Source: Actinophytocola xanthii (GTDB lineage: Bacteria > Actinomycetota > Actinomycetes > Mycobacteriales > Pseudonocardiaceae). Taken from it: a DNA stretch of 64,000 nt. How positions within the stretch are numbered: position 1 is the stretch's first letter; every line of letters starts with the position of its first letter. The position numbers and the translations under genes were made by a program. This document shows positions 1-8,677 of the stretch, in pieces. Below the pieces are notes generated by a model. It was given only the letters and a program-made list of their open reading frames with translations. It searched no databases and was not told the DNA's origin. The stretch lies in assembly GCF_001921205.1 (NCBI RefSeq), contig NZ_MSIE01000052.1, positions 23,595 through 87,594 on the forward strand, in the 5' to 3' direction.

Positions 1-2781
1 GTGTGCCGGATGTGTGTGGTCGACACCGGCGGCCGGGTGTTCACCGCCGCCTGCGTGCGCCCGTGCGAGGACGGCATGACCGTCCAGACCGACACCCCCG
101 AACTGCGGCGCAACCGGGCCACGCTGACCGAGCTGCTGGTCTCCGACCAGCCGCCGCGTGCCGAGGACCCCAAGCAGACCACCACCGGCGACAACCTGCT
201 GCTGGACCTCGCCGACCGGTTCGACGTCGCCCGGGAGACCACCGAGCTGCCCTGTGACTCCGGTCGCGGCCAGGACTCCTCCAACCCGGTCATCGACGTC
301 AACCACGACGCCTGCATCCTGTGCGACCGCTGCGTGCGGGCCTGCGACGACATCCAGGGCAACGACGTCATCGGCCGGACCGGCAAGGGCTACTCGACCA
401 GGATCGCCTTCGACCTGGACGACCCGATGGGCCAGAGCTCCTGCGTGACCTGCGGCGAGTGCGTCCAGGCCTGTCCGACCGGGGCCATCACCAACAAGGC
501 GATCAACAACATCCCGATCCAGCCGCGCGAGCAGCTCGACGCCGTGGACAGCGTCTGCCCGTACTGCGGTGTCGGCTGCGCGCTGACCTACTACGTGGAC
601 CGCTCCCGAGGTGCGATCTCCTTCGCCGAGGGGCGGGACCAGCCGGGGTCCCAGAGCCGGCTGTGTGTGAAGGGCCGCTACGGCTGGGACTACGCCGCCT
701 CCCCGCAGCGCCTGACCGTCCCGCTGATCCGGGTCGACTCGTCCTATCCCAAGGGGCCGCTCTCGGCCGACGTCCGGGGCGAGAACGACCGGGGCCGGGT
801 CGAGGGCGGGAACCGCAGCGGCGGCGGCCGGGAGAAGAAGAAGGGCCGCGACGGCCGCCGCAAGCCCGGCGGGCTGGTCGACTACGACGAGGTCATGCCG
901 CACTTCCGCGAGGCGACCTGGGAGGAGGCCCTCGACCTGGTCGCCAGGCGGCTCAAGGAGATCCACGCCTCCGATGGCCCGGGGGCCATCGCCGGCTTCG
1001 GCTCGGCGAAGTGCTCCAACGAGGAGGCCTACCTCTTCCAGAAGCTGATCCGGGTCGGGTTCGGCACCAACAACGTCGACCACTGCACCCGGCTCTGCCA
1101 CGCCTCCTCGGTCGCCGCGCTGTTCGAGGGGGTGGGTTCCGGCGCCGTGTCGACCACCTACAGCGACGTCGCCAACGCCGACGTCGTCATCATCACCGGC
1201 TCGAACCCCACGGCGAACCACCCGGTCGCGAGCTCGTTCTTCAAGCAGGCCCGCCGGCGCGGCACGAAGATCATCTACGTCGACCCGCGGGCCAGCACGG
1301 TCGCCGAGCACGCCGACTACCACTGCCAGGTCAAACCCGGCACCGATGTGGCGTTCTACAACGCGGTCATGCACGAGGTCATCCGGCTCGGGCTGATCGA
1401 CCGCGACTTCATCGCCGCCCGGGTGTCCAACTACGACGAGCTGGCCCGCACGGTCGCGGACTACCCGCCCGAGCGGGCCGCGCAGATCACCGGGGTCGAC
1501 GCGGACCTCATCCGCGAGGTCGCGAAGGTCTGGGGCGAGGCAGGGGCCGCCGTCATCTACTGGGGGATGGGCATCTCCCAGCACACGACCGGCACCGACA
1601 ACGCCCGCTGCCTGATCGCGCTGTGCTCGATCACCGGCAACGTGGGCCGGCCCGGCACGGGCCTGCACCCGCTTCGCGGGCAGAACAACGTGCAGGGCGC
1701 CTCCGACGCCGGCCTGATCCCGATGTTCTACCCGGACTACCAGGGGGTGGACCGGGACGCGACCCGCCGGCGGTTCGAGCAGGCCTGGGGCACCCAGCTG
1801 GACCCGAACCGCGGTCTCACGGTCACCGAGATCATCGGTTCGGTGCTCAAGCCGGGCGGGGTGCGCGGGATGTACATGCTCGGGGAGAACCCGTTCCTGT
1901 CCGACCCGAACATCAACAAGGTGCGCAAGGCGCTCGGGGCGCTGGACTTCCTCGTGGTGCAGGACATCTTCCTGACCGAGACCGCCGAGTTCGCCGACGT
2001 GATCCTGCCCGCCTCCTCCTACCTGGAGAAGGACGGCAGCTACACCAACACCGACCGCCGGGTCCAGTTGGGACGCAAGGTCATGGACCCGCCGGGCCAG
2101 GCCCGCGTCGACTGGGAGATCGTCCAGGACATCGCCCAGCGGGTCGGCCTGGACTGGAACTACTCCTCGGCGAGCGAGATCTTCGACGAGATGGTGTCGC
2201 TGATGCCGTCGTACGCGAACCTGCGCTACGACAACCTCGGGCTGTCCGGGAAGCTGTACCCGAACGCCGACCCGGAGCACTCCGACGGCACGGTCGTGCT
2301 GTTCGACGAGCGGTTCAACACCGACGACGGGCTCGCGCACCTGGTGCCGGCGCAGTGGCTGCCGGCCAAGGAGCTGCCCGACGCCGAGTACCCGCTGGTG
2401 CTCAACACCGGCCGGTTGCTGGAGCACTGGCACACCGGTTCGATGACCAGGCGGTCCTACGCGCTGGACACGATCTCGCCGGTCGCCGAGGTCTACCTGC
2501 ACCCCAAGGACGCGGCCGACCGCGGGCTCGCGCACGGGGAGATGGTCCGGGTGCGCTCGCGACGGGGCGTCATCGAGCTGCGGGTCCGCATCTCGCACCG
2601 CGAGCAGCTGGGCAACTGCTTCATCCCGTTCCACTTCCGGGAGGCGGCGGCCAACCTGCTCACGATCGACGAGATCGACCCCTACGGCAAGATCCCGGAG
2701 TTCAAGTTCTGCGCGGTCCAGGTCGAGGCGCTGGGCGCGGAGCGGGTGGAGTCGACGGCGACGGCAGGGGTTGGCGAATGA
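1..2781 (+). CDS. fdsA: NAD-dependent formate dehydrogenase alpha (molybdopterin) subunit, 5' end cut by window
   Basis: Catalytic subunit of a soluble NAD-linked formate dehydrogenase, oxidising formate to CO2 at a molybdenum-bis-MGD centre. The 926 visible residues start inside the N-terminal 2Fe-2S ferredoxin motif (CRMC...CVRPC), so the true start lies upstream. Two 4Fe-4S ferredoxin motifs follow (Cys105/108/111/115 and Cys148/151/154/158), then the oxidoreductase 4Fe-4S motif (Cys186/189/193/222) and the molybdopterin domain to the C-terminus. The Mo ligand that is Sec in E. coli FdhF is Cys366 here (codon 1096-1098), followed by the conserved His. A charged Gly/Lys/Arg-rich linker lies at about residues 250-290. 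It is translationally coupled to the next gene by ATGA. Family assignment is firm. Confidence 0.95.
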   Translation: MCRMCVVDTGGRVFTAACVRPCEDGMTVQTDTPELRRNRATLTELLVSDQPPRAEDPKQTTTGDNLLLDLADRFDVARETTELPCDSGRGQDSSNPVIDVNHDACILCDRCVRACDDIQGNDVIGRTGKGYSTRIAFDLDDPMGQSSCVTCGECVQACPTGAITNKAINNIPIQPREQLDAVDSVCPYCGVGCALTYYVDRSRGAISFAEGRDQPGSQSRLCVKGRYGWDYAASPQRLTVPLIRVDSSYPKGPLSADVRGENDRGRVEGGNRSGGGREKKKGRDGRRKPGGLVDYDEVMPHFREATWEEALDLVARRLKEIHASDGPGAIAGFGSAKCSNEEAYLFQKLIRVGFGTNNVDHCTRLCHASSVAALFEGVGSGAVSTTYSDVANADVVIITGSNPTANHPVASSFFKQARRRGTKIIYVDPRASTVAEHADYHCQVKPGTDVAFYNAVMHEVIRLGLIDRDFIAARVSNYDELARTVADYPPERAAQITGVDADLIREVAKVWGEAGAAVIYWGMGISQHTTGTDNARCLIALCSITGNVGRPGTGLHPLRGQNNVQGASDAGLIPMFYPDYQGVDRDATRRRFEQAWGTQLDPNRGLTVTEIIGSVLKPGGVRGMYMLGENPFLSDPNINKVRKALGALDFLVVQDIFLTETAEFADVILPASSYLEKDGSYTNTDRRVQLGRKVMDPPGQARVDWEIVQDIAQRVGLDWNYSSASEIFDEMVSLMPSYANLRYDNLGLSGKLYPNADPEHSDGTVVLFDERFNTDDGLAHLVPAQWLPAKELPDAEYPLVLNTGRLLEHWHTGSMTRRSYALDTISPVAEVYLHPKDAADRGLAHGEMVRVRSRRGVIELRVRISHREQLGNCFIPFHFREAAANLLTIDEIDPYGKIPEFKFCAVQVEALGAERVESTATAGVGE

Positions 2782-4535
2782 CGCTCAGTTCGGAACGTGC
2801 CTCGGGCGCGCGGGCGCGATGGGTGCCCGGGGTGGAGGCGCGGGCGGGGAAGTTCCCCGGGCCGTCGCTGATCCCGGCGCTGAACGCGATCCAGGCGCGG
2901 CTGGGCTGGCTGCCCCGCGAGGAGCTGGAGGAGCTGGCCCGCGAGGTGCGCCGGCCCCGGTACGAGATCGAGGGCATCGTCTCGTTCTACCCGCACTTCC
3001 GCACCAGCCCGCCGGCGAAGGTCGCGCTGCACGTCTGCCACGACCTGTCCTGCTGGCTGCGGGGCGGCGAGGAGCGGATCGCGGCGGCGCGCGAGCGCTA
3101 CGGCCAGGACACCGACGTCGAGTTCGTCGAGGTGTCCTGCCTCGGGCGCTGCGACGTCGCCCCCGCCGCCGACGTGAACGAGCACCCGGTGGCGCTGTCC
3201 GACGTGGACGCGCTGGTGGACGCCGCGCGAACCGGCGGCGTCGGCGAGGCCACCGTCGGGCGGCGGGTCGAGCCCTGGCCCAACGACCCCTACCCGGCAA
3301 GCTCCGGGGTGGGGGAGCGGTACGCCTCGCTGCGGGCGCTGCTCGCCGGGGAGCTGGATCCCGGCTCGGTCGTGGCCACGCTCAGCGACTCGGGTCTGCG
3401 CGGGATGGGCGGCGCGGGCTTTCCCACCGGCAAGAAGTGGGAGCTGGTCGCGGCGGCCGATCCCGGCGGGGTGAAGTACGTCGTCTGCAACGCCGACGAG
3501 TCGGAGCCGGGCACGTTCAAGGACCGGCAGATCCTCGCCGACCAGCCGCACCTGGTGATCGAGGGGCTGCTGCTCGGGATGGCGGTCGTCGGCGCCGAGC
3601 AGGGCTGGGTGTTCATCCGGCACGAGTACGGGCCGGAGGAGCGCGTGCTGCGGGCCGAGATCGAGGCGCTGCGGGCGGCCGGCGTGGTCGGCCCCAACGC
3701 CTGCGGCAGCGGCCGCCGGCTGGAGCTCGACGTGTTCGTCTCGCCCGGCGGCTACATCCTCGGCGAGGAGACCGCGCTGCTGGAGTGCATGGAGGGTCAC
3801 CGCGGCGAGCCGCGCAACAAGCCCCCGTTCCCCGGCAACTACGGCCTGCACGGCCGGCCCACGCTGATCAACTCGGTGGAGACGCTGGCCGACGTGCCGG
3901 TGATCCTCCAGCGCGGTGCCGACTGGTGGCGTGCCCAGGGCCTGGGTGACTCGGTCGGCTGGAAGTTCTTCGCCGTCTCCGGCCACATCACCAACCCCGG
4001 CGTGTACTGCGTGCCGATGGGCACGACCGTCCGCTCGCTGATCGAGGTCGCCGGCGGGGTGCCCGACGGCGCCGAGATCGGGGCCGTCCAGCCGGGCGGC
4101 GCCTCGTCCAACTTCATCGGCCCCGACCAGCTCGACCTCCCGCTGGACTTCGGCACGCTCGCCGAGGCGGGAACGATGCTCGGCTCGGGGGCGATGGTCG
4201 TGCTCGCCGAGGGCACCGACCTGCTGGCCGCGGCGACCAACGTGCTGCGGTTCTTCCGCAACGAGTCCTGCGGGAAGTGCGTACCGTGCCGGGTAGGGTC
4301 CACGAAGGCCCACGAGCTGCTGCGCGGCGTGCTCGACACCGGCTCAACCGAGCTGGACGAGGCCCAGCGCGGGCAGATCCTGCGACTGGAGGAGGCCATG
4401 CGCAAGACCTCGATCTGCGGGCTCGGGCAGGTGGCGCTGGGCCCGGTGGTCTCCGTGCTCGGCCTGGACAGGGGTGCCGCCGCGGCCCGTCCCCAACCGC
4501 GGCCGGGGGGCTCGACCGAACAGCCGGGACGGTGA
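2778..4535 (+). CDS. formate dehydrogenase fused FdsG-FdsB (NuoE-NuoF-like) NADH-reducing subunit
   Basis: A 585-residue fusion that passes electrons from the alpha subunit to NAD+. Residues 1-140 are a NuoE/FdsG thioredoxin-like 2Fe-2S domain (Cys87, Cys92, Cys121, Cys125). Residues from about 165 are a NuoF/FdsB domain with the NADH/FMN-binding GMGGAGFPTGKK segment, an NADESEPGTFKDR block and a 4Fe-4S site (Cys498/501/504 and Cys547). In Cupriavidus-type enzymes FdsG and FdsB are separate; here they are one chain. The start is the ATG overlapping the fdsA stop. The GTG of the following moeA overlaps its own stop, so the operon is tightly coupled. Confidence 0.93.
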   Translation: MTLSSERASGARARWVPGVEARAGKFPGPSLIPALNAIQARLGWLPREELEELAREVRRPRYEIEGIVSFYPHFRTSPPAKVALHVCHDLSCWLRGGEERIAAARERYGQDTDVEFVEVSCLGRCDVAPAADVNEHPVALSDVDALVDAARTGGVGEATVGRRVEPWPNDPYPASSGVGERYASLRALLAGELDPGSVVATLSDSGLRGMGGAGFPTGKKWELVAAADPGGVKYVVCNADESEPGTFKDRQILADQPHLVIEGLLLGMAVVGAEQGWVFIRHEYGPEERVLRAEIEALRAAGVVGPNACGSGRRLELDVFVSPGGYILGEETALLECMEGHRGEPRNKPPFPGNYGLHGRPTLINSVETLADVPVILQRGADWWRAQGLGDSVGWKFFAVSGHITNPGVYCVPMGTTVRSLIEVAGGVPDGAEIGAVQPGGASSNFIGPDQLDLPLDFGTLAEAGTMLGSGAMVVLAEGTDLLAAATNVLRFFRNESCGKCVPCRVGSTKAHELLRGVLDTGSTELDEAQRGQILRLEEAMRKTSICGLGQVALGPVVSVLGLDRGAAAARPQPRPGGSTEQPGR

Positions 4536-5752
4536 GCGGGCGGGAGTTCTTCACCGCCCGTACCGTCGCCGAGGCACGGGCGGGCTTCCGGCCGCGCCGA
4601 CGGACGGCGGTGGAGCACGTCCCGCTCGCCGCGGCGCTGCACCGCGTCCCGGCCGAGCCGGTACCGGCGCCGGCGCCCCTACCGGGCTTCGAACGCTCTA
4701 CTGTGGACGGTTTCGCGGTGCGCGCTGCGGACACCTTCGGCGCCTCCGAGGGACTGCCGTCCTACCTGGACCTGCTGGGCGCCGTCCGCATGGGGGCGGC
4801 ACCCGAGGTCGCCGTCCGCCCGGGCGGCTGCGTCGCCGTGCCGACCGGCGCGGTGCTGCCCGAGGGCGCGGACGCCGTGGTGATGGTGGAGTACACCGCC
4901 GAGACGCTGCCCGGCACGGTCGAGGTGACCCGGCCGGTCGCGCCCGGCGGCGGTGTCGTCGGCGCGGACGAGGACGTCGCCGCCGGCGCGGTGCTGGTTC
5001 CGGCCGGTCGCCCGCTGCGCGCGCCCGACCTCGGCCTGCTCGCCGCGGCCGGGGTCACCGCGGTGGCCGTGCACGCCCGGGCCCGGGTCGCGATCATCTC
5101 CACCGGCGACGAGGTCGTCCCGCCGTCCACCGTGGACCTCGCCCCCGGACAGGTCCGGGACGCCACCGCCTCCGCGCTCGCCGGGCTGGTCACCGACGCC
5201 GGCGGCGAACCGGTACCGGCCGGCATCGTCGCCGACGAGCCGGGAGCGCTCAAGGAACGCCTGCTCGAGGTGCTGCCCGAGGCCGACCTCGTCGTGGTCT
5301 CCGCCGGGTCGTCGGTGGGCGCCAGGGACGAGACGGCCGGCGCGGTCGCGGCCGTCGGCGACATCTGGTGCCACGGCCTCGCGATAAAGCCCGGGAAACC
5401 CACGCTGCTGGCCGACTGCGGCGGGGTACCGCTGGTCGGCCTGCCGGGCAACCCGCTGTCGGCACTGGTCGTGTTCGGACAGGTCGGCGTGCCCCTGGTC
5501 TGGCTGCTCGCCGGCTGCGACACCCCACCGCCGCCGTCCAGCACCCGGGCCAGGCTCGGCCGCGACCTCGCCTCGGCGGCAGGGCGGCTCGACATCGTGC
5601 AGGTGACCGTGCGCGAGGGCGTCGCCGAGCCGCTGTTCGGCCCGTCGGCGCTGCTGTCCGTGCTCACCCGGGCCGACGGCTACCTGACCGTCCCGGAACC
5701 GGCGACCGGCCTGGACGCCGGTACCGAGGTCGAGGTGGTCCTGTACCGATGA
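4532..5752 (+). CDS. moeA: molybdopterin molybdenumtransferase MoeA
   Basis: A 406-residue MoeA/gephyrin-E-like protein that inserts molybdate into adenylylated molybdopterin in the cytoplasm. Seen: an N-terminal STVDGFAVRA segment typical of MoeA domain I, the STGDEV block of the MogA-like domain, and LPGNPLSALV near the end of that domain, then a C-terminal beta-barrel domain IV. It starts at a GTG overlapping the upstream stop (GTGA) and ends in an ATGA overlap with a second MoeA gene. Its place directly behind the formate dehydrogenase subunits suggests cofactor supply to that enzyme (inference). Confidence 0.92.
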   Translation: MSGREFFTARTVAEARAGFRPRRRTAVEHVPLAAALHRVPAEPVPAPAPLPGFERSTVDGFAVRAADTFGASEGLPSYLDLLGAVRMGAAPEVAVRPGGCVAVPTGAVLPEGADAVVMVEYTAETLPGTVEVTRPVAPGGGVVGADEDVAAGAVLVPAGRPLRAPDLGLLAAAGVTAVAVHARARVAIISTGDEVVPPSTVDLAPGQVRDATASALAGLVTDAGGEPVPAGIVADEPGALKERLLEVLPEADLVVVSAGSSVGARDETAGAVAAVGDIWCHGLAIKPGKPTLLADCGGVPLVGLPGNPLSALVVFGQVGVPLVWLLAGCDTPPPPSSTRARLGRDLASAAGRLDIVQVTVREGVAEPLFGPSALLSVLTRADGYLTVPEPATGLDAGTEVEVVLYR

Positions 5753-7668
5753 GTGCCGCGAGCCCGTTCGTCTCCGACGTTCCCGTCGCGCAGGCCCACG
5801 AGGCCTGGCGGGCGGCTCGGGTGGCGGCCGGCTGCCCGGCCGCGGTGGACGCGGTGGTGGTGCCGGTCGCGGAGGCCGTGGGCAGGGTGACCGCCGAGCC
5901 GGTGTGGGCACTGCGGTCCTCGCCGGCGTTCGACGCCTCGGCCATGGACGGCATCGCGGTGCGCGCCGAGCGGACGGTCGGCGCGACCGAGACCAGGCCG
6001 GTACTGCTCGCCCCGGACGAGTTCGAGGTGGTCGACACCGGCGACCCGCTGCCCGTCGGGTTCGACGCCGTCGTCATGCGCGAGCACGTGCACCGGACCG
6101 CCGACGGCGGGGCGGAGCTGCGTGCCGCGGTGCCGCCCTACCAGCACGTGCGCTCGATCGGGGAGGACATCAGCGCGACCGAGCTGCTCCTGCCCGAGGG
6201 GCACCGCCTGCGTCCGGTCGACGTCGCCGCCTGCGCCGCGGCCGGTGCGCTCGAGCTGGTCGTCCGCCGGGCGCCGGTGGTGGTCGTCGTGCCCACCGGC
6301 GACGAGATCCGGCCGTTGGGCGTGGAGCCTCGACCCGGCGAGATCCCCGACACCAACTCGCTCATGCTGGCCGCGCAGGCGCGGGAGGCGGGGTGCTCGG
6401 CCAGGGTGGCCGAGATCGTCCCGGACGACCCGGAACGGATCACCGAGGCCCTTGTCGCGGCCGCCGCGGCGGCCGACCTGGTCCTGCTGATCGCCGGGTC
6501 GAGCGCCGGCCGGGACGACTACACCGCCCGGGTGGTGGCCGGCGCCGGCACCCTCGCCGTACACGGCGTCGCCGTGCGCCCCGGCCACCCCGTGGTCCTG
6601 GGCGCCGTCGCGGGGACCCCCGTCGTCGGCGTGCCCGGCTACCCGGTCTCGGCCGCGCTCACCTTCGACATCTTCGCCGCCCCCCTGCTGGCCGAGCTGG
6701 AGGGCGCCGCGCCGCGGGAGCGTCCCTCGACCACGGCCTGGCTGGCCCGCAAGCTGCCCTCGGCCATCGGGACGGACGACTGGGTGCGGGTGCGCCTGGG
6801 ACGCGTGCGCGACCGGGTCGTCGCCACCCCGCTGCCGCGCGGTGCCGGTGTCCTCACCTCGCTGGTGCGGGCGGACGGCCTGCTCGTGGTGCCCTCCGGT
6901 GTGGAGGGACACCACGCCGGAGAGCGGGTGCCGGTGGAGCTGTTGCGCGGGCTGGGCGAGATCGAACGCACGATCGTGGCGACCGGCTCGCACGACCTCG
7001 TCCTCGACCTGGCGGCCTCGGCGCTGCGCGCGACCGACCCGCTGACCACGCTGGTGTCTTCGAACGTGGGCTCGCTCGGCGGCCTGGCCGCCCTCCGCGA
7101 CGGGCTCTGCCACGTCGCCGGCTCGCACCTGCTCGACCCGGCGACCGGTGCGTACACGTTGCCCTATGTGGACAGGCTGTTCGGTCCGGACGGAACCGTC
7201 GCCGTGATCCGCCTGGTCCACCGCGATCAGGGTCTGATCGTGGCGAAGGGGAACCCGTTGGGGCTCACCGGGATCACCGACCTGGTCGGCTCCGAGGTGC
7301 GCTACGTCAACCGCCAGCGGGGCGCCGGTACCCGCGTACTGCTCGACCACGAGCTGTCCCGGCGCGGCATCGACCCGGCGCGGCTGACGGGCTACACCCG
7401 AGAGGAGCACACCCACCTGGCCGTCGCGGCGGCCGTCGCCGCGGGCCGGGCGGACGCGGGTCTGGGCATCCAGGCCGCGGCCACAGCGTTCGGCCTCGAC
7501 TTCGTCCCGGTCGCCCAGGAGCCCTACGACCTGGTTCTGCGGGCCGAGGACGTGGACAGCCCGCAGCTTCATCCACTGTGGACCTTGCTGGACCGGGCGG
7601 AGTTCCGGGAGCGGGTGGAGGAGCTGGGCGGCTACTCGTGCGCGGAGACCGGGAAGCGGCTGCGCTGA
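5749..7668 (+). CDS. MoeA domain fused to a periplasmic-binding-protein-like (PBP_like) domain
   Basis: A 639-residue protein. Residues 1 to about 400 are a second MoeA-like domain (ASAMDGIAVRA, PTGDEIRP, VGVPGYPVSA), with GYP replacing the usual GNP. From about residue 420 a PBP_like domain follows, with the blocks QGLIVAKGNPLGLTG, RGAGTRVLLDHEL and GRADAGLGIQA. Such C-terminal domains are known on MoeA paralogues of actinobacteria and clostridia and are thought to bind a small ligand, possibly an oxyanion or cofactor precursor (inference). The start ATG overlaps the moeA stop. The gene ends 3 bp from the convergent GntR gene, which encodes the same ligand domain. Confidence 0.88.
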   Translation: MSAASPFVSDVPVAQAHEAWRAARVAAGCPAAVDAVVVPVAEAVGRVTAEPVWALRSSPAFDASAMDGIAVRAERTVGATETRPVLLAPDEFEVVDTGDPLPVGFDAVVMREHVHRTADGGAELRAAVPPYQHVRSIGEDISATELLLPEGHRLRPVDVAACAAAGALELVVRRAPVVVVVPTGDEIRPLGVEPRPGEIPDTNSLMLAAQAREAGCSARVAEIVPDDPERITEALVAAAAAADLVLLIAGSSAGRDDYTARVVAGAGTLAVHGVAVRPGHPVVLGAVAGTPVVGVPGYPVSAALTFDIFAAPLLAELEGAAPRERPSTTAWLARKLPSAIGTDDWVRVRLGRVRDRVVATPLPRGAGVLTSLVRADGLLVVPSGVEGHHAGERVPVELLRGLGEIERTIVATGSHDLVLDLAASALRATDPLTTLVSSNVGSLGGLAALRDGLCHVAGSHLLDPATGAYTLPYVDRLFGPDGTVAVIRLVHRDQGLIVAKGNPLGLTGITDLVGSEVRYVNRQRGAGTRVLLDHELSRRGIDPARLTGYTREEHTHLAVAAAVAAGRADAGLGIQAAATAFGLDFVPVAQEPYDLVLRAEDVDSPQLHPLWTLLDRAEFRERVEELGGYSCAETGKRLR

Positions 7669-7671
7669 GCG

Positions 7672-8595
7672 CTACCGCCCGTCGGCCAGGCGTTCGAGCG
7701 TGCCCGCCCGGCTGAGGTCGTAGCCGCCGAGCTCCTCGATCGCGGTCCGCACCTCGGGTTCACGCACCGCGGTCAGCAGGGGGCGGGCCGCCCCGAGCGC
7801 CGCGCCGCCCAGCGCGAGGTCGAAGGACTCCCAGACCAGCGGCACGAAGTCGAGCCCGAGCCCGGCGGTGCCGGCCCGCGGCCCGAGCCCCGCGTCGGCG
7901 ATCCCGGCTGCGACCGCCAGCGCGACCTCCAGGTGCGACCCCAGCTCCGGCCCGGCGACGTCGGCCGGCCGCACGCCGTGGGAGATGAGCAGCTGCTCGA
8001 GCAGGACCCGGGTGCCCGCCCCCGGCTCCCGCCGCGCGACCAGCGAGTGGGCGAGGTCGGCCGGACCGGTGATGCCCTTCGGGTTGCCGGCCGGGACGAG
8101 CAGGCCCTGCTCGCGACGCCACAGGTGCAGCAGGTGCGGGTCGCGGCCGCGCAGCAGCGCCCGCGCGAACGGAGCGTTGTAGCCGCCGTCGCGGTGGCGC
8201 AGGTGGATCGCGGCGCCGTCGGCCGCGCCCCGGCCGAGCGCGCGGAGCGCATGGAAGCTGCCGCGGCTGCCGACCGGTGCGACGGCCGGCCCGACGTGGT
8301 CGAGCAGCAGTTGCAGCGCGGGGTCGTCGCTCCCGGCGAGGCGGAACACCCGATCGGCCTCGAGCAGCCGCGCCGCCGCGATCACCCCGTCCGAGGCGAC
8401 GCGGGCCCGTCGCCGGTCGGCCACCGTGATGACGCCCGCCTCGGCGAGGTACCGGTAGGCCCGCACGACGGTGGAGGAGGTCGCTCCCGTCTCCTGGGCG
8501 TAGCTCCGCACCGCCGGAAGCTCGGTGCCGGCGGGCAGCTCGCCCGCCTGGATCCGACGCGCGATCTCGGTGCCGATCTCCAGGTAGCGGCTCAT
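7672..8595 (-). CDS. GntR-type regulator with PBP-like effector domain
   Basis: A 307-residue regulator. Residues 1-75 are a GntR winged helix (RYLEIGTEIARRIQAGELPAG, then a Thr/Ser-rich recognition helix TGATSSTVVRAYRYL). Residues from about 95 are a PBP_like domain sharing blocks with the C-terminus of the convergent MoeA fusion: QGLLVPAGNPKGITG, GAGTRVLLEQLL and GLGLDFVPLVWESFDL. It probably senses the same molecule as that domain and controls molybdenum-cofactor or formate dehydrogenase genes, but no target site was proven. The ATG at 8595 opens straight into the winged helix, so this start fits the family. Confidence 0.87.
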   Translation of the reverse strand: MSRYLEIGTEIARRIQAGELPAGTELPAVRSYAQETGATSSTVVRAYRYLAEAGVITVADRRRARVASDGVIAAARLLEADRVFRLAGSDDPALQLLLDHVGPAVAPVGSRGSFHALRALGRGAADGAAIHLRHRDGGYNAPFARALLRGRDPHLLHLWRREQGLLVPAGNPKGITGPADLAHSLVARREPGAGTRVLLEQLLISHGVRPADVAGPELGSHLEVALAVAAGIADAGLGPRAGTAGLGLDFVPLVWESFDLALGGAALGAARPLLTAVREPEVRTAIEELGGYDLSRAGTLERLADGR

Positions 8596-8643
8596 CTGCC
8601 TCGCTCGGTGCGGAAACGCCTGGCCCGGCGCGTCTTTCTCGGA

Positions 8644-8657
8644 CGGTTATCGTACCG
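8644..8657. promoter_or_regulatory. short dyad in the GntR promoter, possible operator
   Basis: The sequence CGGTTATCGTACCG has 4-bp perfect arms (CGGT/ACCG) and lies 49 bp upstream of the GntR start, in the only non-coding stretch (8596-8677) before the next gene. GntR regulators commonly autoregulate through such dyads; this is inference only. Confidence 0.22.
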
Positions 8658-8677
8658 AGCGGCCGGCGCCGGACGCC

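Noticed and set aside
321..2777. Long plus-strand ORF upstream in frame with FdsB.
   Set aside because: It is an open frame inside fdsA created by high GC; the real protein starts at ATG 2778, where conserved residues begin.
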